NCBI GenBank assembly: GCA_036557285.1
Contig: DATBHW010000004.1
Location: 1 to 53,651, forward strand
Direction of reading: 5' to 3'
DNA length: 53,651 bases
Source of the DNA: Ktedonobacterales bacterium
Lineage (GTDB): Bacteria > Chloroflexota > Ktedonobacteria > Ktedonobacterales > DATBGS01
Shown: positions 43,901 through 51,197 of the stretch, in pieces
Position numbering within the stretch: the stretch's first letter is position 1
Layout: each line of letters starts with the position of its first letter
The notes under the pieces: model-generated
The model's input: only the letters and a program-made list of their open reading frames with translations
Database searches by the model: none
Told to the model about the DNA's origin: nothing
Translations under genes and position numbers: made by a program

Positions 43901-44073
43901 TGCCCTGGGGAGAGGAGGTCTGTTGCAGTTGTCACCCGGCGCCCCTCTGGTCGGATCGTCTGGTGGCGCGCATTCGAGCGTGCGCCAGTGGCACATCTGC
44001 CCCGGCAGCATTCGTGGTGAGCACTGCATCACAGCGCGGTAGCGGCTCGCGGGCCGTAAGGAGTGGTCCATGA
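40912..44073 (+). CDS. PrimPol-SF2-like helicase fusion replication protein
   Basis: A 1053-residue protein that probably initiates replication of the excised element. Residues ~15-180 form an archaeo-eukaryotic-type primase-polymerase: metal motif GVDLDG near residue 81, then TPSGRGFHI near 113, and EIYDHQRFFTVTGQ near 143. A P-loop LAPPGVGKSHQ is near residue 356 and an acidic Walker B VVDEMDL near 464. DATADPELL, WFWGARGSNA and QCAHRNRP, at about 636, 745 and 825, look like SF2 motifs III, V and VI. A C-terminal HTH (EALRQAAHVRKATASAWLRI) near 905 and a Zn ribbon (CGACG, then CCSCH) near 985 end the protein. GAGAGGAG marks the ATG at 40912. It overlaps the next gene by ATGA. Confidence 0.8.
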   Translation: MESHSLPPALIAHLQWVIWRLEPRPGKAKPAKVPYTPATGQRASTTTPATWGSYAQAQAAYRSGSYDGLGYVFHQADPYCGVDLDGCRNRETGEITPWAQVLITRLNSYTEITPSGRGFHILVRARLPDHRGRKRGPVEIYDHQRFFTVTGQHLAGTPTTIEIRQAEVTTLYVQLAPEEGESTGWGVRWTSPPADPPTITLDDEAVLAKAMSARNGDTFQQIWRGDPSGCQSQSEADYRLCLLLAYWTNGDAVQMDRLFRRSGLMRAKWDQQLSGRGHTYGEVTIYNALRPGCSGPHEPLRSRRQFHSVAHTEPKQRPAETPTDRQALLTQVGVQLQARARAHLETGATDLLVLLAPPGVGKSHQVAELGLPGHMDLAWVAERHSMIESVQALKRYQEVEACLASNCPDWMIHRLVGERGFNTRAIHRQHALPCAYVEQFTQPGSKVYQLAHIRTRYPAQHQGLVVDEMDLSKWLPERELSIAPLHAATVASAPGSEAEQLLLAVQATLTDAERAQTPLHGQALFAALNQRCQGQLAAWVSRLHNAPGTLMDPRPWVDLDTSAPDAAEQAERLPPVVLPHLVTALFRELPQWEQEQPWNSLLRVGPGRHGWNLFLTEPLAFTPDEAGHLPPRLVLDATADPELLQLLHGTVTVERTEVQAPPGMRHVAVRTGKRYGKRSLCILRKDGSQPDLLRALAECRYLLRREDPEGMLAASGQIGLISFKGCVDALGEALGISKERRLWFWGARGSNALEDCRLLLVVGTPTLRPSETARLARALWRHDPVPIDEMATRDAETGAWRYADARLQRLAEYLSRAELTQCAHRNRPLRYTGKEARTVITLCQGTIDFLPVSETITTLPFLTAGGEDRAAVRRAAEQERLARTYADLCQAGASVTVEALRQAAHVRKATASAWLRIHRQTEPRETPTSALSAGSQLPTDAFHSNTGTMLAALPSRRAPHDELEAQALVADLAADWRVASHPWLICGACGGHLWRRLPWGEEVCCSCHPAPLWSDRLVARIRACASGTSAPAAFVVSTASQRGSGSRAVRSGP

Positions 44074-45584
44074 CCGAATTTCTCAAACGGGCGGCCACCA
44101 TCGCAGGTGGGATCATCGGCCTGGTGGTCGCCATCTTCCTGATCGCGTTTCTCCTCCACTTCTCTGAGTTGCTGGCTGCGCTGCTGCTAGTCTTGCTGTG
44201 TATAGGCACGCTAGCTGGCTGCGTCAGACTCGCGGCATGGGCGTGGTGGGCCTGGCATGGTCCCCGTGTCTACTACGAGCGTGAGGAAAAGCCTGCCCGT
44301 GTTGTCGCCTCACGCGATGGCGCCTGGGTTGCCCTGGAGAAGCCCGTTTTGCCTCCAGGCTTGCAGACGCTGACCTACTCCTATGAACCGCGCGGGCTGC
44401 CTGCCCCTGCATCATCAGTATCCGTCCCGCCGGAGGCCATGCCGGTCACGGTTCGTCCCGTACCCTCCACCCGCACGTTGATCGAGCAGGGCGCGCTTGG
44501 TCGCGGGCAAGACATCCTGCTGGGCTTTGATGCCGAAGGCAACGCCATATACCGGGCCTGGAAGCAGCTCAAGGCCATCCTCATCCTCGGCTTGCAAGGC
44601 GGCGGGAAAACCACAACAGCCTGCTGGATGCTGGCGCAGGTGGTGCTTAGCGGCGGGCGGCTGGCGGTGATCGATAAGCATGCCCGCTCAGAGGAAGACA
44701 GTCTGTACGCCAAGCTGCGCCCGTTGGAAGCGTGCCTGGTCTGTCCCGTAGGGGATGCCCCCAATACGGCGCTCCAGGTGCTTGGGGTGGCGTGCGCCAT
44801 ATTCGAGGCACGGCTAGCAGGGGAACCCTGTTCCTTCCCCCTGCTGCTGGTCGTGGATGAGTTCTCGGCGATCCTGCGGCAAGGCGAGTCCGGTGGCCCC
44901 TGGGAGACGGTCGCGCGTGAGCTGGTGGCCCTCGTCGAAGATCTGAACTTTGAGGGGCGCAAACACCAGTGCTATGCCATTTGCATTGGACAGGCGACTA
45001 ACGCTTCACGCAATGGGGGTACCGAGGTGCGCGATACCTTCAACACGCGCATCGTCCACGCTATGCGCGAGAAGCAGGCCCAGATGCTGGGGCTGACTGA
45101 ACAGCAGCAGCAGATTGCCCGGCTGGAGCGCGGGCAGGTCTACGTGGATAGCGAGGGCGCCGGGGAGCCGTTCTTTGTCCAGATCCCCTCTCTCTCCGAG
45201 GCGGACCTGCGCCTGATCGCGGCATACCTACGGCTGCCATCGCCGCAGGCGAACCCGACCATGCCCACCCTGCCTCCGCTGCCCTACAAGCCGGGACGGA
45301 CCCCATTGCCAGTGACAGGTGACGCCTCTGCTCTCTCTTCCTCTCTCTCTCCTGTGGCGCCGCTCAAGCGCGTCCCGAAGGCGCTCACCCCGGAAGAGAG
45401 GGAGAGAGAGAGGATTTTAGCGGCTCACCAGGAAAACCCGGACCTCTCGGCGTCTGCGCTCGCCAGTCTGCTGCATATCAGCAACAACAAAGTCGCGCTC
45501 ATTAAGCGCATCATCACTGAGGCTCAGCAGGTAACAAACCATGCGTCTGCTGAGGCGTCACCCAGTGAAAAAGGAGCCATCTGA
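44070..45584 (+). CDS. FtsK/TraB-like DNA translocase ATPase with C-terminal HTH
   Basis: A 504-residue membrane-bound ATPase. Two hydrophobic segments at residues ~10-55 anchor it. P-loop LGLQGGGKTTT is near residue 175, and Walker B FPLLLVVDEFSAIL near 255. The region HQCYAICIGQATNASRNGG fits the sensor segment of HerA/FtsK ATPases. After a proline-rich linker, residues ~445-490 form a helix-turn-helix (ASALASLLHISNNKVALIKR). This is where chromosomal FtsK has its gamma DNA-recognition domain. In actinobacterial integrative elements such an ATPase (TraB) moves double-stranded DNA by itself. It is translationally coupled to the PrimPol gene. Confidence 0.75.
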   Translation: MTEFLKRAATIAGGIIGLVVAIFLIAFLLHFSELLAALLLVLLCIGTLAGCVRLAAWAWWAWHGPRVYYEREEKPARVVASRDGAWVALEKPVLPPGLQTLTYSYEPRGLPAPASSVSVPPEAMPVTVRPVPSTRTLIEQGALGRGQDILLGFDAEGNAIYRAWKQLKAILILGLQGGGKTTTACWMLAQVVLSGGRLAVIDKHARSEEDSLYAKLRPLEACLVCPVGDAPNTALQVLGVACAIFEARLAGEPCSFPLLLVVDEFSAILRQGESGGPWETVARELVALVEDLNFEGRKHQCYAICIGQATNASRNGGTEVRDTFNTRIVHAMREKQAQMLGLTEQQQQIARLERGQVYVDSEGAGEPFFVQIPSLSEADLRLIAAYLRLPSPQANPTMPTLPPLPYKPGRTPLPVTGDASALSSSLSPVAPLKRVPKALTPEERERERILAAHQENPDLSASALASLLHISNNKVALIKRIITEAQQVTNHASAEASPSEKGAI

Positions 45585-45811
45585 TGCCCATGCCCCATTC
45601 CTTTCGTCGCCAGCCTGCGATTCAGATCCGTCTCATTGCCTCCACACAGGCAGGAGTAGAGGCAGCGCAGGCGCGGCTGACCCTCACAAGCGGCGCCCTG
45701 CATTGGTTTCATCCTCGGCAGGGTCGCCGCGGCGAGTGGCTCATCTACGGCAGTCTGATCTTGGACGCTCTAGCGAGTCTGGCCGCCACCGACGACCACA
45801 AACGCCTGTAG
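45584..45811 (+). CDS. Small hypothetical protein of the element operon
   Basis: 75 residues with no family recognised. The centre, ARLTLTSGALHWFHPRQGRRGEW, looks like a short beta sheet, and there is no membrane segment. Its ATG shares one base with the stop of the ATPase gene (TGATG), and AAGGAG is placed correctly. It is therefore very likely translated and part of the same operon. It could be an accessory subunit of the ATPase, but nothing in the sequence proves it. Confidence 0.65.
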   Translation: MPMPHSFRRQPAIQIRLIASTQAGVEAAQARLTLTSGALHWFHPRQGRRGEWLIYGSLILDALASLAATDDHKRL

Positions 45812-45875
45812 ATTTCCCGTCACCTTGACGCTGACGTGCCAAAGCCAGTGCTTTGATTGAAAGGAGGCCATTCCT

Positions 45876-47027
45876 ATGGTATCCGTCCCACCTCAGGCGC
45901 CGATGAGCGGGTGGCGCCGTTTCTGGCGAGCTATCTGCGAACTGCACTTTATCACCGCCTTTTTTACCTGGCTGTTTCTCTTGCTCAGTCGGCTGGCCGA
46001 GCCGCTGATGACGCTCTCCGCCATCTACATCATTCTGTGCGCGGGCATCCCGCAGTGGAAGCTGGAGAGCCTCTACAACACCGGAGTCGCGGTGATGATT
46101 GGCGCCCCAGAGGTGATTCTTCCCGGCTCCTTTGTGCTGGCAGGCCAGTACAGCGCGCGTGGTGAATCACGTGCGAAGCTCTTGTACTGGGTTAGCTGGT
46201 TCTTTGTGATGCTGACCTTTGTGACACTGGGCGACCTGTTTCTCTTCCACTGGCCCCAGGATGCGGTGAGTGTGCTCATGTGGGGCCGCTGCGCTGTCAG
46301 CATCAGCTACAGTATTTTGCTGCGCGTGCTGACCCATGACCAAGGTGACCAGGGACAGCAACTCTTCCCACAGCCAGCACCTGCCCCCGAGATCGACTAT
46401 CAGGAGCTGGCACGGCATCTGGTGCCGTTGATGCCAGCACCCCACGTTGATTATCAGGCGATTGCGCAGCAGTTGGAGGCCACGTTCAAGGCGACCATGG
46501 TACGGGAAATTCGAGAAATCCAGGGTACGCTCGCAGCGACGCCAGTTCTCCACAGTGGCTTCGCAGCCAACCTTGGGAGCCAGACACGGGCGCCAATCAG
46601 TGGCTCCCATGTTCCGTTGGGGAGCCGCTTACAGGAGCCACGCTCTCTTCTGGGAACCGCACATGGGAGCCAGGCACCAGCGCCACTACCTGGCTCCGGT
46701 CCCACGGGTGGGAGCCACACGCTGGAGCCGTTGCCTGGGTCTGGAGCCACCTCTGGGCGCCAGGTGGTGGCACTGGCGCCAGCCAGGGATCCACGCCAGG
46801 GGCAGCTTGAGCCAGAAGAAAGTCTCGCTGGGCGCGAGGCGAGAGCCGCCAGGCTGGAGGCTGCCTATCAGGAGTTGGTGGCGACAGGCATCCGCGTCTC
46901 TGGTCGCGCGCTGGCTGACCGGGCCAGGTGCAAACGCGCGGCGGCGACGGAGTGGCTCCGCGCTAAAACAGGAGCCACTCCGGGGAATCAGCAAGAGGAG
47001 GTGGAGCCAGAACAGGAAGTGATCTAA
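45876..47027 (+). CDS. Membrane protein with repeat-rich linker and C-terminal HTH
   Basis: A 383-residue protein. About four hydrophobic segments lie in residues 20-155 (such as FITAFFTWLFLLLSRLAEPL and WFFVMLTFVTLGDLFLF). A helical region follows, then a Gly/Ser/Pro-rich linker (residues ~230-305) whose codons contain many copies of the DNA motif GGGAGCCA. The C-terminal helix-turn-helix reads VSGRALADRARCKRAAATEW. The membrane-plus-HTH plan resembles DUF2637/Spd-type transfer proteins of actinobacterial plasmids. The match is in layout only. AAAGGAGG precedes the ATG. It may tether repeat-bound DNA to the membrane during transfer, which is inference. Confidence 0.65.
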   Translation: MVSVPPQAPMSGWRRFWRAICELHFITAFFTWLFLLLSRLAEPLMTLSAIYIILCAGIPQWKLESLYNTGVAVMIGAPEVILPGSFVLAGQYSARGESRAKLLYWVSWFFVMLTFVTLGDLFLFHWPQDAVSVLMWGRCAVSISYSILLRVLTHDQGDQGQQLFPQPAPAPEIDYQELARHLVPLMPAPHVDYQAIAQQLEATFKATMVREIREIQGTLAATPVLHSGFAANLGSQTRAPISGSHVPLGSRLQEPRSLLGTAHGSQAPAPLPGSGPTGGSHTLEPLPGSGATSGRQVVALAPARDPRQGQLEPEESLAGREARAARLEAAYQELVATGIRVSGRALADRARCKRAAATEWLRAKTGATPGNQQEEVEPEQEVI

Positions 47028-47144
47028 CGGGAGCCACCAGGGGGAGCCATTTGGGGAGCCATGCTTGGGAGCAATTTCCTGGCATGAAGGAGGGCTGCGG
47101 TTCATTTTCACTGTTTGGTCCCCAGGGGCAGCTCTTCGGAGCCA
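46575..47144 (+). repeat. Dispersed array of the 8-bp motif GGGAGCCA
   Basis: Exact copies start at 46575, 46665, 46710, 47029, 47042 and 47054, with one inverted copy at 46601-46608. Single-mismatch copies lie near 46620, 46633, 46691 (inverted), 46742, 46953 (inverted), 46970, 47002, 47067 and 47137. The array spans the 3' end of the membrane-protein gene and the following gap. Nearly all copies point the same way and spacing is irregular. It looks like a protein-binding locus. Confidence 0.75.
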
Positions 47145-47361
47145 GAGTCGCATCGAACAGGTCAGAACATGAGATGGCCTCATCTGACCTCCAGATCGCC
47201 GCTGAGTGTCCCATACTCATTGACGTGCTTCGTCAGGACAGCATGCTCTTCCAACTGCCTCAGTCGTGGACGCCTCACGCTTGTTCCCAGTCCATTTCAT
47301 AGGATTCTGGCCTCACATCGTCTTTGTTGCGAAAAGCTATTAAGTTGTGAAGGAGAAAATC
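47028..47361. other. Non-coding gap, candidate transfer or replication origin
   Basis: A 334-base gene-free stretch inside an otherwise tightly packed operon. The first ~120 bases carry the densest GGGAGCCA copies. The rest shows no clear gene, terminator or tRNA. Its base composition drifts towards AT before the VirD4-like gene. Confidence 0.45.
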
Positions 47362-48927
47362 ATGTTCTTTGGAGATTTGCTCTCCGATCTTCAGGCATGG
47401 AATGATCGTTTGATGGTGTTTGTCCTGGCGCTCGTAGGGATTGGCTTCATCACGATGCTGGCGCGGATCCTGATCCAGCGACGGCGTGGGGGACCAGGCT
47501 CCAGAAAGCTGCGTGATCGCTTCAAAACCCGCCAGCGGCGACGCTCCAGGAAGGCGCTTCAGGAACTCGCGCGTGGGGCCAGTGTGGTGTTAGGGAAGAA
47601 CCTTCAGGCGTGGCCCAGGCAGGACATCATCCTGCCTGAACGGTCACGCTGCTTGAATGTGATCAACCTGGGTCCGGTGGGAGCGGGCAAGACCTCCTAT
47701 TTCCTGAGCACCTTCATTGCCGCAGATATAGCCCGGCCTGATGTCGCCCTGGTGCTGTTTGACGGCCAGCGCGAGATGACCGAGCAGGTGTTGGCCCTGG
47801 CCCAACGGCATCACCGCGAGGTGGTGCTGTACCCGGATGCCGGGTTTAATCCCCTGGTTGGACCCGGAGGCCCGCACGCCCATGCCGCTTTGTTTGCTGA
47901 CCTGTTCGCCCAGGTGAGCGAAACAGGAACGCAAGGCGCCTCAGGCTACTATCTGCAAAAGGCGCAGTCGTTCCTTCGGAAAACCATTCCACTCTACGAA
48001 CGCGCCTATCGGCAGCCAATGCTGCTGCAAGAACTGCTTGAACTGTGCCTGAGCGACGAGAGACGCGAGGGCCTCCTGGCAGCAGCGGCTGGATCCCCTG
48101 AGGCGCGCGAGTACACCCTCTTCTGCAACAACTGGTCGAAATCAGACTTTGATCAAAACCTCTCCGGCTTGGTCAACTTCCTGGATCGGCTCTGTGTAGG
48201 CCGCAATGCGTTTCTCTATAACCAGCGCCACGCCCCCACGCTGGCCGAGTGCCTGGAGCAAAAAAAGGTGGTGATGATCCGTGCAGGTGGGCCAGTCGGC
48301 ACCCAGGAACACACGCTTGGCCTGCTCTACATGATCAGCTTGCAAGCGTATGCGGCCCAGCGCGCGATCACGCACTCCCCCCATCTGGTGAGTGTCTTCC
48401 TGGATGAGGCGCATCTCTACTTTACGGCGAACTTCCCAACCTTCATTGCGACGGCGCGCAAGCGTCGGGTGGCGCTGCAGCTGGGATTCCAGGCGTTTGA
48501 GCAGTTGGAGCCGTTTCGCCAGACCATTACGACCAATGCGCGCACCTGGATCGTGCATAATGGCCTGCTCCATCTTGATGCGCAGGTCGTGGCAGACAAC
48601 ATCGGCAAACGCAACTTTCAGACGCGCAGTTGGTCGTATGCACGCTTCCGAGAGCCGCATGCCACCGTCTCCGACACCTGGGATTATCTGGTGCAGCCCC
48701 ATGAGATCCGGGGGCTGGATGCTAACCACGTGCTGATCCTGACCGTCGAGGGGCGTGAGACGGCTGCGCATGTGCTGGCGCGCAAGCCCAGGCTGCTGGA
48801 CCTGCCCACAACGCCCTATCACGAGCCAGCCGTCCCCATGTACGCTCCTCCCACCATCTGGGCAGAGCCAGAGAACCGGCAGCCTTCAACGACGTCTGCC
48901 ACAAGGCAAGCCGCATCCGATTGGTAG
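47362..48927 (+). CDS. VirD4/TraG-like coupling ATPase
   Basis: A 521-residue ATPase of the type IV coupling-protein/TraD group. One hydrophobic segment near residues 15-37 (FVLALVGIGFITMLARILI) anchors it. P-loop LGPVGAGKTS is near residue 103 and Walker B VFLDEAHLYF near 345. The downstream TARKRRVALQLGFQAFEQLE, then NARTWIVHNGLLHLDAQ, match the sensor region of that family. It would bring relaxase-bound DNA to a transfer channel; no channel genes are in the window. ATG at 47362 is chosen because AAGGAG is seven bases upstream; a GTG five codons earlier is less likely. Seven bases separate it from the next gene. Confidence 0.78.
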   Translation: MFFGDLLSDLQAWNDRLMVFVLALVGIGFITMLARILIQRRRGGPGSRKLRDRFKTRQRRRSRKALQELARGASVVLGKNLQAWPRQDIILPERSRCLNVINLGPVGAGKTSYFLSTFIAADIARPDVALVLFDGQREMTEQVLALAQRHHREVVLYPDAGFNPLVGPGGPHAHAALFADLFAQVSETGTQGASGYYLQKAQSFLRKTIPLYERAYRQPMLLQELLELCLSDERREGLLAAAAGSPEAREYTLFCNNWSKSDFDQNLSGLVNFLDRLCVGRNAFLYNQRHAPTLAECLEQKKVVMIRAGGPVGTQEHTLGLLYMISLQAYAAQRAITHSPHLVSVFLDEAHLYFTANFPTFIATARKRRVALQLGFQAFEQLEPFRQTITTNARTWIVHNGLLHLDAQVVADNIGKRNFQTRSWSYARFREPHATVSDTWDYLVQPHEIRGLDANHVLILTVEGRETAAHVLARKPRLLDLPTTPYHEPAVPMYAPPTIWAEPENRQPSTTSATRQAASDW

Positions 48928-48934
48928 GTATCAG

Positions 48935-49564
48935 ATGGGGAAGTACGTGCAGCCAACGGCGCGAGATGTCGCGCTGTTTCGGTACATCGGGCAGCGAGGG
49001 CTGTCCAACACGCAGGCGATTCATCAGCAGTTTTGGGCAGGACGGAAAATACAAACCTGCCAGGACCGACTCGCCCAACTCGTGAAAGGAGGCTATCTGC
49101 ATACCGCCATGACCGACGCCCGTGGGAAGGCTGAACAGATATACTGGCTCGGTCGGAAGGCGGAGCACCTCTTTGCTGCGGCAGAACGCGCCAGCTTTGT
49201 CAAAGGGAGGCCAGCCCAGGCCGAGATTGGGCATGTGCTGACGATGGGAGATGTGCTGGAAAAGTTGAAGCAGCGGTACAGGGTGACAGACGTGACCACG
49301 GAGCGCGCATTGAAGGGGGAACATAAACGAGGCTTGAGCACGGTGCTGGCTGATGGGCGGATGCGCCTGGATGGAGTGGAGTATCTGCTGGAGATTGATT
49401 CCCCGCACTACACCGGGCAGCGGTTACGAAAAAAGGTGGCAGGCTTTGGGAAAGCGGGGAAGCCCACCTTGTGGGTCGTTGCAAGTCAGGCCCGGCTCCG
49501 CACGGTGAGTCGTGCGACGGCAGGGCAGGCGAATATTCAGGTCGTACAGGTGAACAAACTATGA
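48935..49564 (+). CDS. Replic_Relax-like winged-helix protein, copy 1
   Basis: A 209-residue protein of the replication-relaxation type, whose members include putative relaxases of plasmids and integrative elements. The N-terminal winged helix reads PTARDVALFRYIGQRGLSNTQAI, then CQDRLAQLVKGGYLHT, and the wing ends in IYWLGRKAEHLF. The C-terminal half, with RLDGVEYLLEIDSPHYTGQRL and KPTLWVVASQARL, resembles a nuclease-like alpha/beta fold in which D and E residues could bind metal. ATG at 48935 follows the ATPase stop by seven bases. It overlaps the next gene by ATGA. Confidence 0.68.
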   Translation: MGKYVQPTARDVALFRYIGQRGLSNTQAIHQQFWAGRKIQTCQDRLAQLVKGGYLHTAMTDARGKAEQIYWLGRKAEHLFAAAERASFVKGRPAQAEIGHVLTMGDVLEKLKQRYRVTDVTTERALKGEHKRGLSTVLADGRMRLDGVEYLLEIDSPHYTGQRLRKKVAGFGKAGKPTLWVVASQARLRTVSRATAGQANIQVVQVNKL

Positions 49565-50292
49565 ACGAATTACACCCAGACGAGGTCGCCCTGCTGGCCT
49601 TCCTCCACCGGGTCAGGCGCGCGACGGCAGGCGATCTCCACAAACACGCATGCAGTGACCTCTCAAGAACCCAGTTCTACCGCAGGTTAGCCAGGCTGGT
49701 GGAAGGGAGATATATGGCTGCCGAGTTGCTGCTCCCAGAGCGGGGGCATGGATCGCCCCGCGCCTATCGCCTGCTCCTGAAAGGCGCGCGAGCCATCGGG
49801 CTGACGTCGCTGCGTTCCGATCATTACCGGAAGCAGAGGCGGGAAGTCTACCAGGCGCAGCAGGTACGGCATGAACTGGCGCTCTGGGCTGAACGGTATG
49901 GCTGGCGTCTCCTCACGACTGACGAGGAGTGCCGTCCCGCGCTGATCGGGCTGCTCACCGGGGTCGCCTATGCCCGGTATGGCGAGCACTTCCCAACGCA
50001 TACCATCGTCCCCACACCTGTGAAGGTGCGCCCTGATCTGCTCCTGGAGACTGGCAACGCGCTGGTGTTGATCATCATTGGACATCCCCAGGCCAGCGCC
50101 ATGTTCTGGAAAAGCAGGATGGAGCGCTATGCGCCTCTGCTCCACGCCGTTCGCGTGGCCTGCTTTGCCCTTACCGAGCAACAGCACCACGATGCCGCCG
50201 CGGTGATCGCGGCAACGGGGCATGCGAAACGATGCCTACTCTTAGGCCCATCCCAGGTGATGGAACTGGTTAATCGGCTCGCCCATGAGTAG
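49561..50292 (+). CDS. Replic_Relax-like winged-helix protein, copy 2
   Basis: A 243-residue relative of the preceding gene, with the same plan. The winged helix is EVALLAFLHRVRRATAGDLH, then QFYRRLARLVEGRYMAAELL, and the wing RAYRLLLKGARAIGL. The second half holds KVRPDLLLETGNALVLIIIG where copy 1 has its LDGVEYLLEI strand. The final part, MERYAPLLHAVRVACFALTE, matches the strand-helix of that fold. Tandem divergent copies suggest a heterodimer or split duties (DNA binding against nicking). It is coupled to copy 1 by ATGA and ends the operon just before a strong terminator. Confidence 0.65.
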   Translation: MNELHPDEVALLAFLHRVRRATAGDLHKHACSDLSRTQFYRRLARLVEGRYMAAELLLPERGHGSPRAYRLLLKGARAIGLTSLRSDHYRKQRREVYQAQQVRHELALWAERYGWRLLTTDEECRPALIGLLTGVAYARYGEHFPTHTIVPTPVKVRPDLLLETGNALVLIIIGHPQASAMFWKSRMERYAPLLHAVRVACFALTEQQHHDAAAVIAATGHAKRCLLLGPSQVMELVNRLAHE

Positions 50293-50337
50293 TTTTCTGG
50301 AGCTGTGCTAGCCTAGCTTTAGCGTGTCTTTTGTCTC

Positions 50338-50383
50338 TTATCTGCTCTCCAGGGCGTAGTGCCTTGGGGAGCAGATAATTTTT
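50338..50383 (+). terminator. Strong intrinsic terminator at the end of the transfer operon
   Basis: TTATCTGCTC-T-CCAGGGC pairs with GCCTTGG-G-GAGCAGATAA, about 18 pairs with two G-U, around a five-base loop. TTTTT follows. It lies only 16 bases before the XRE gene. Confidence 0.85.
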
Positions 50384-50398
50384 GTGATGAGGTGAACC

Positions 50399-50725
50399 AT
50401 GAAGAAACGTTTCAATTTTCAACAGCGGTCGTCCCAGTGGCCTCAGCGTTCCTCCCCGCGTGGTGTACCCATACCCCGGTTGGCAACCCTGCGCCGCCAG
50501 CAAGGACTCTCCCAGGCCGAACCCGCCGAACGCGCGGGCGATGGCGTCAGTACCATCAGTCGCTTGGAGCGTGGCGCGAACGCCCGTTATGGCGCCATCG
50601 ATTTACTGGCAACAGCACTTGGTATTTCCCGTGAGCGCTTGATCAAGCTTCTCCGACGGGGCAGGCATAATGGGCTGGGCGAACGTAATAGTCCTTCCCA
50701 AGAGGACCATGAAGAAGGCAAATGA
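50399..50725 (+). CDS. XRE-family transcriptional regulator
   Basis: A 108-residue protein with a Cro/C1-type helix-turn-helix: PRLATLRRQQGLSQAEPAER, then GVSTISRLERGAN and YGAIDLLATALGISRERLIK. The first ~18 residues are basic and glutamine-rich, and the last ~20 are acidic. It is probably the element's control protein, acting on the transfer operon or on excision. It sits right after a terminator, so it needs either read-through or its own promoter, for which no clear match was seen in the 16-base gap. GATGAGGTG precedes the ATG. Confidence 0.8.
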   Translation: MKKRFNFQQRSSQWPQRSSPRGVPIPRLATLRRQQGLSQAEPAERAGDGVSTISRLERGANARYGAIDLLATALGISRERLIKLLRRGRHNGLGERNSPSQEDHEEGK

Positions 50726-51197
50726 CGATGGTAGATTACGAGGAAATGCGACATCATCCAAGATGTAGGCCGTAAGCCCTCCCACGTGTTACCTCATCTT
50801 TCTGCTCCCATCGTTGACCGTACCTACCAACTCGTAGCTCCAAACTTTTGTCCAGGGACTGAGACGCGCCCCTCCGGAGCATATCCCATGAAAAAAGAGC
50901 TGCGCCGCTCTCCTGGAGCGTACCCCCCATTCCCCTCAAACACGGACAGGATAGCACGAACGCCGCCCTTCAACCACTAACATGCTAACATCTCGGCTGT
51001 GGCCGTGGATATGCTGTGCCACTCGCAACGACCACCATGACGGCTTGAATCCTCGTTTGCTCCCAGCTGGCCTGTCAGAGGCTGAGACATTGCATCAGGA
51101 AGTGCCGCAGTCTATAGAGCGCCGCGACAACCAGATGGCGGGCACACTGAGGTAGACTCAATGGGCGGACATACAATTCCTTAAATCGCCTCAAAAC
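50726..51197. other. Non-coding stretch after the XRE gene, possible gene remnant
   Basis: About 470 bases without a convincing gene. One frame (about 51,030-51,150, plus strand) reads GLNPRLLPAGLSEAETLH and looks protein-like but has no start and soon meets a stop. It may be debris of a lost gene. No intrinsic terminator or repeat is seen. GC is lower than in the transfer operon. Confidence 0.4.

Noticed and set aside
46575-47144. CRISPR array
   Set aside because: The repeat is only 8 bp, irregularly spaced, occurs on both strands and partly lies within a gene; no cas genes are present.
50754-50957. 67-codon minus-strand frame after the XRE gene
   Set aside because: No ribosome site, no family match, and it lies in a stretch that looks like decayed sequence.
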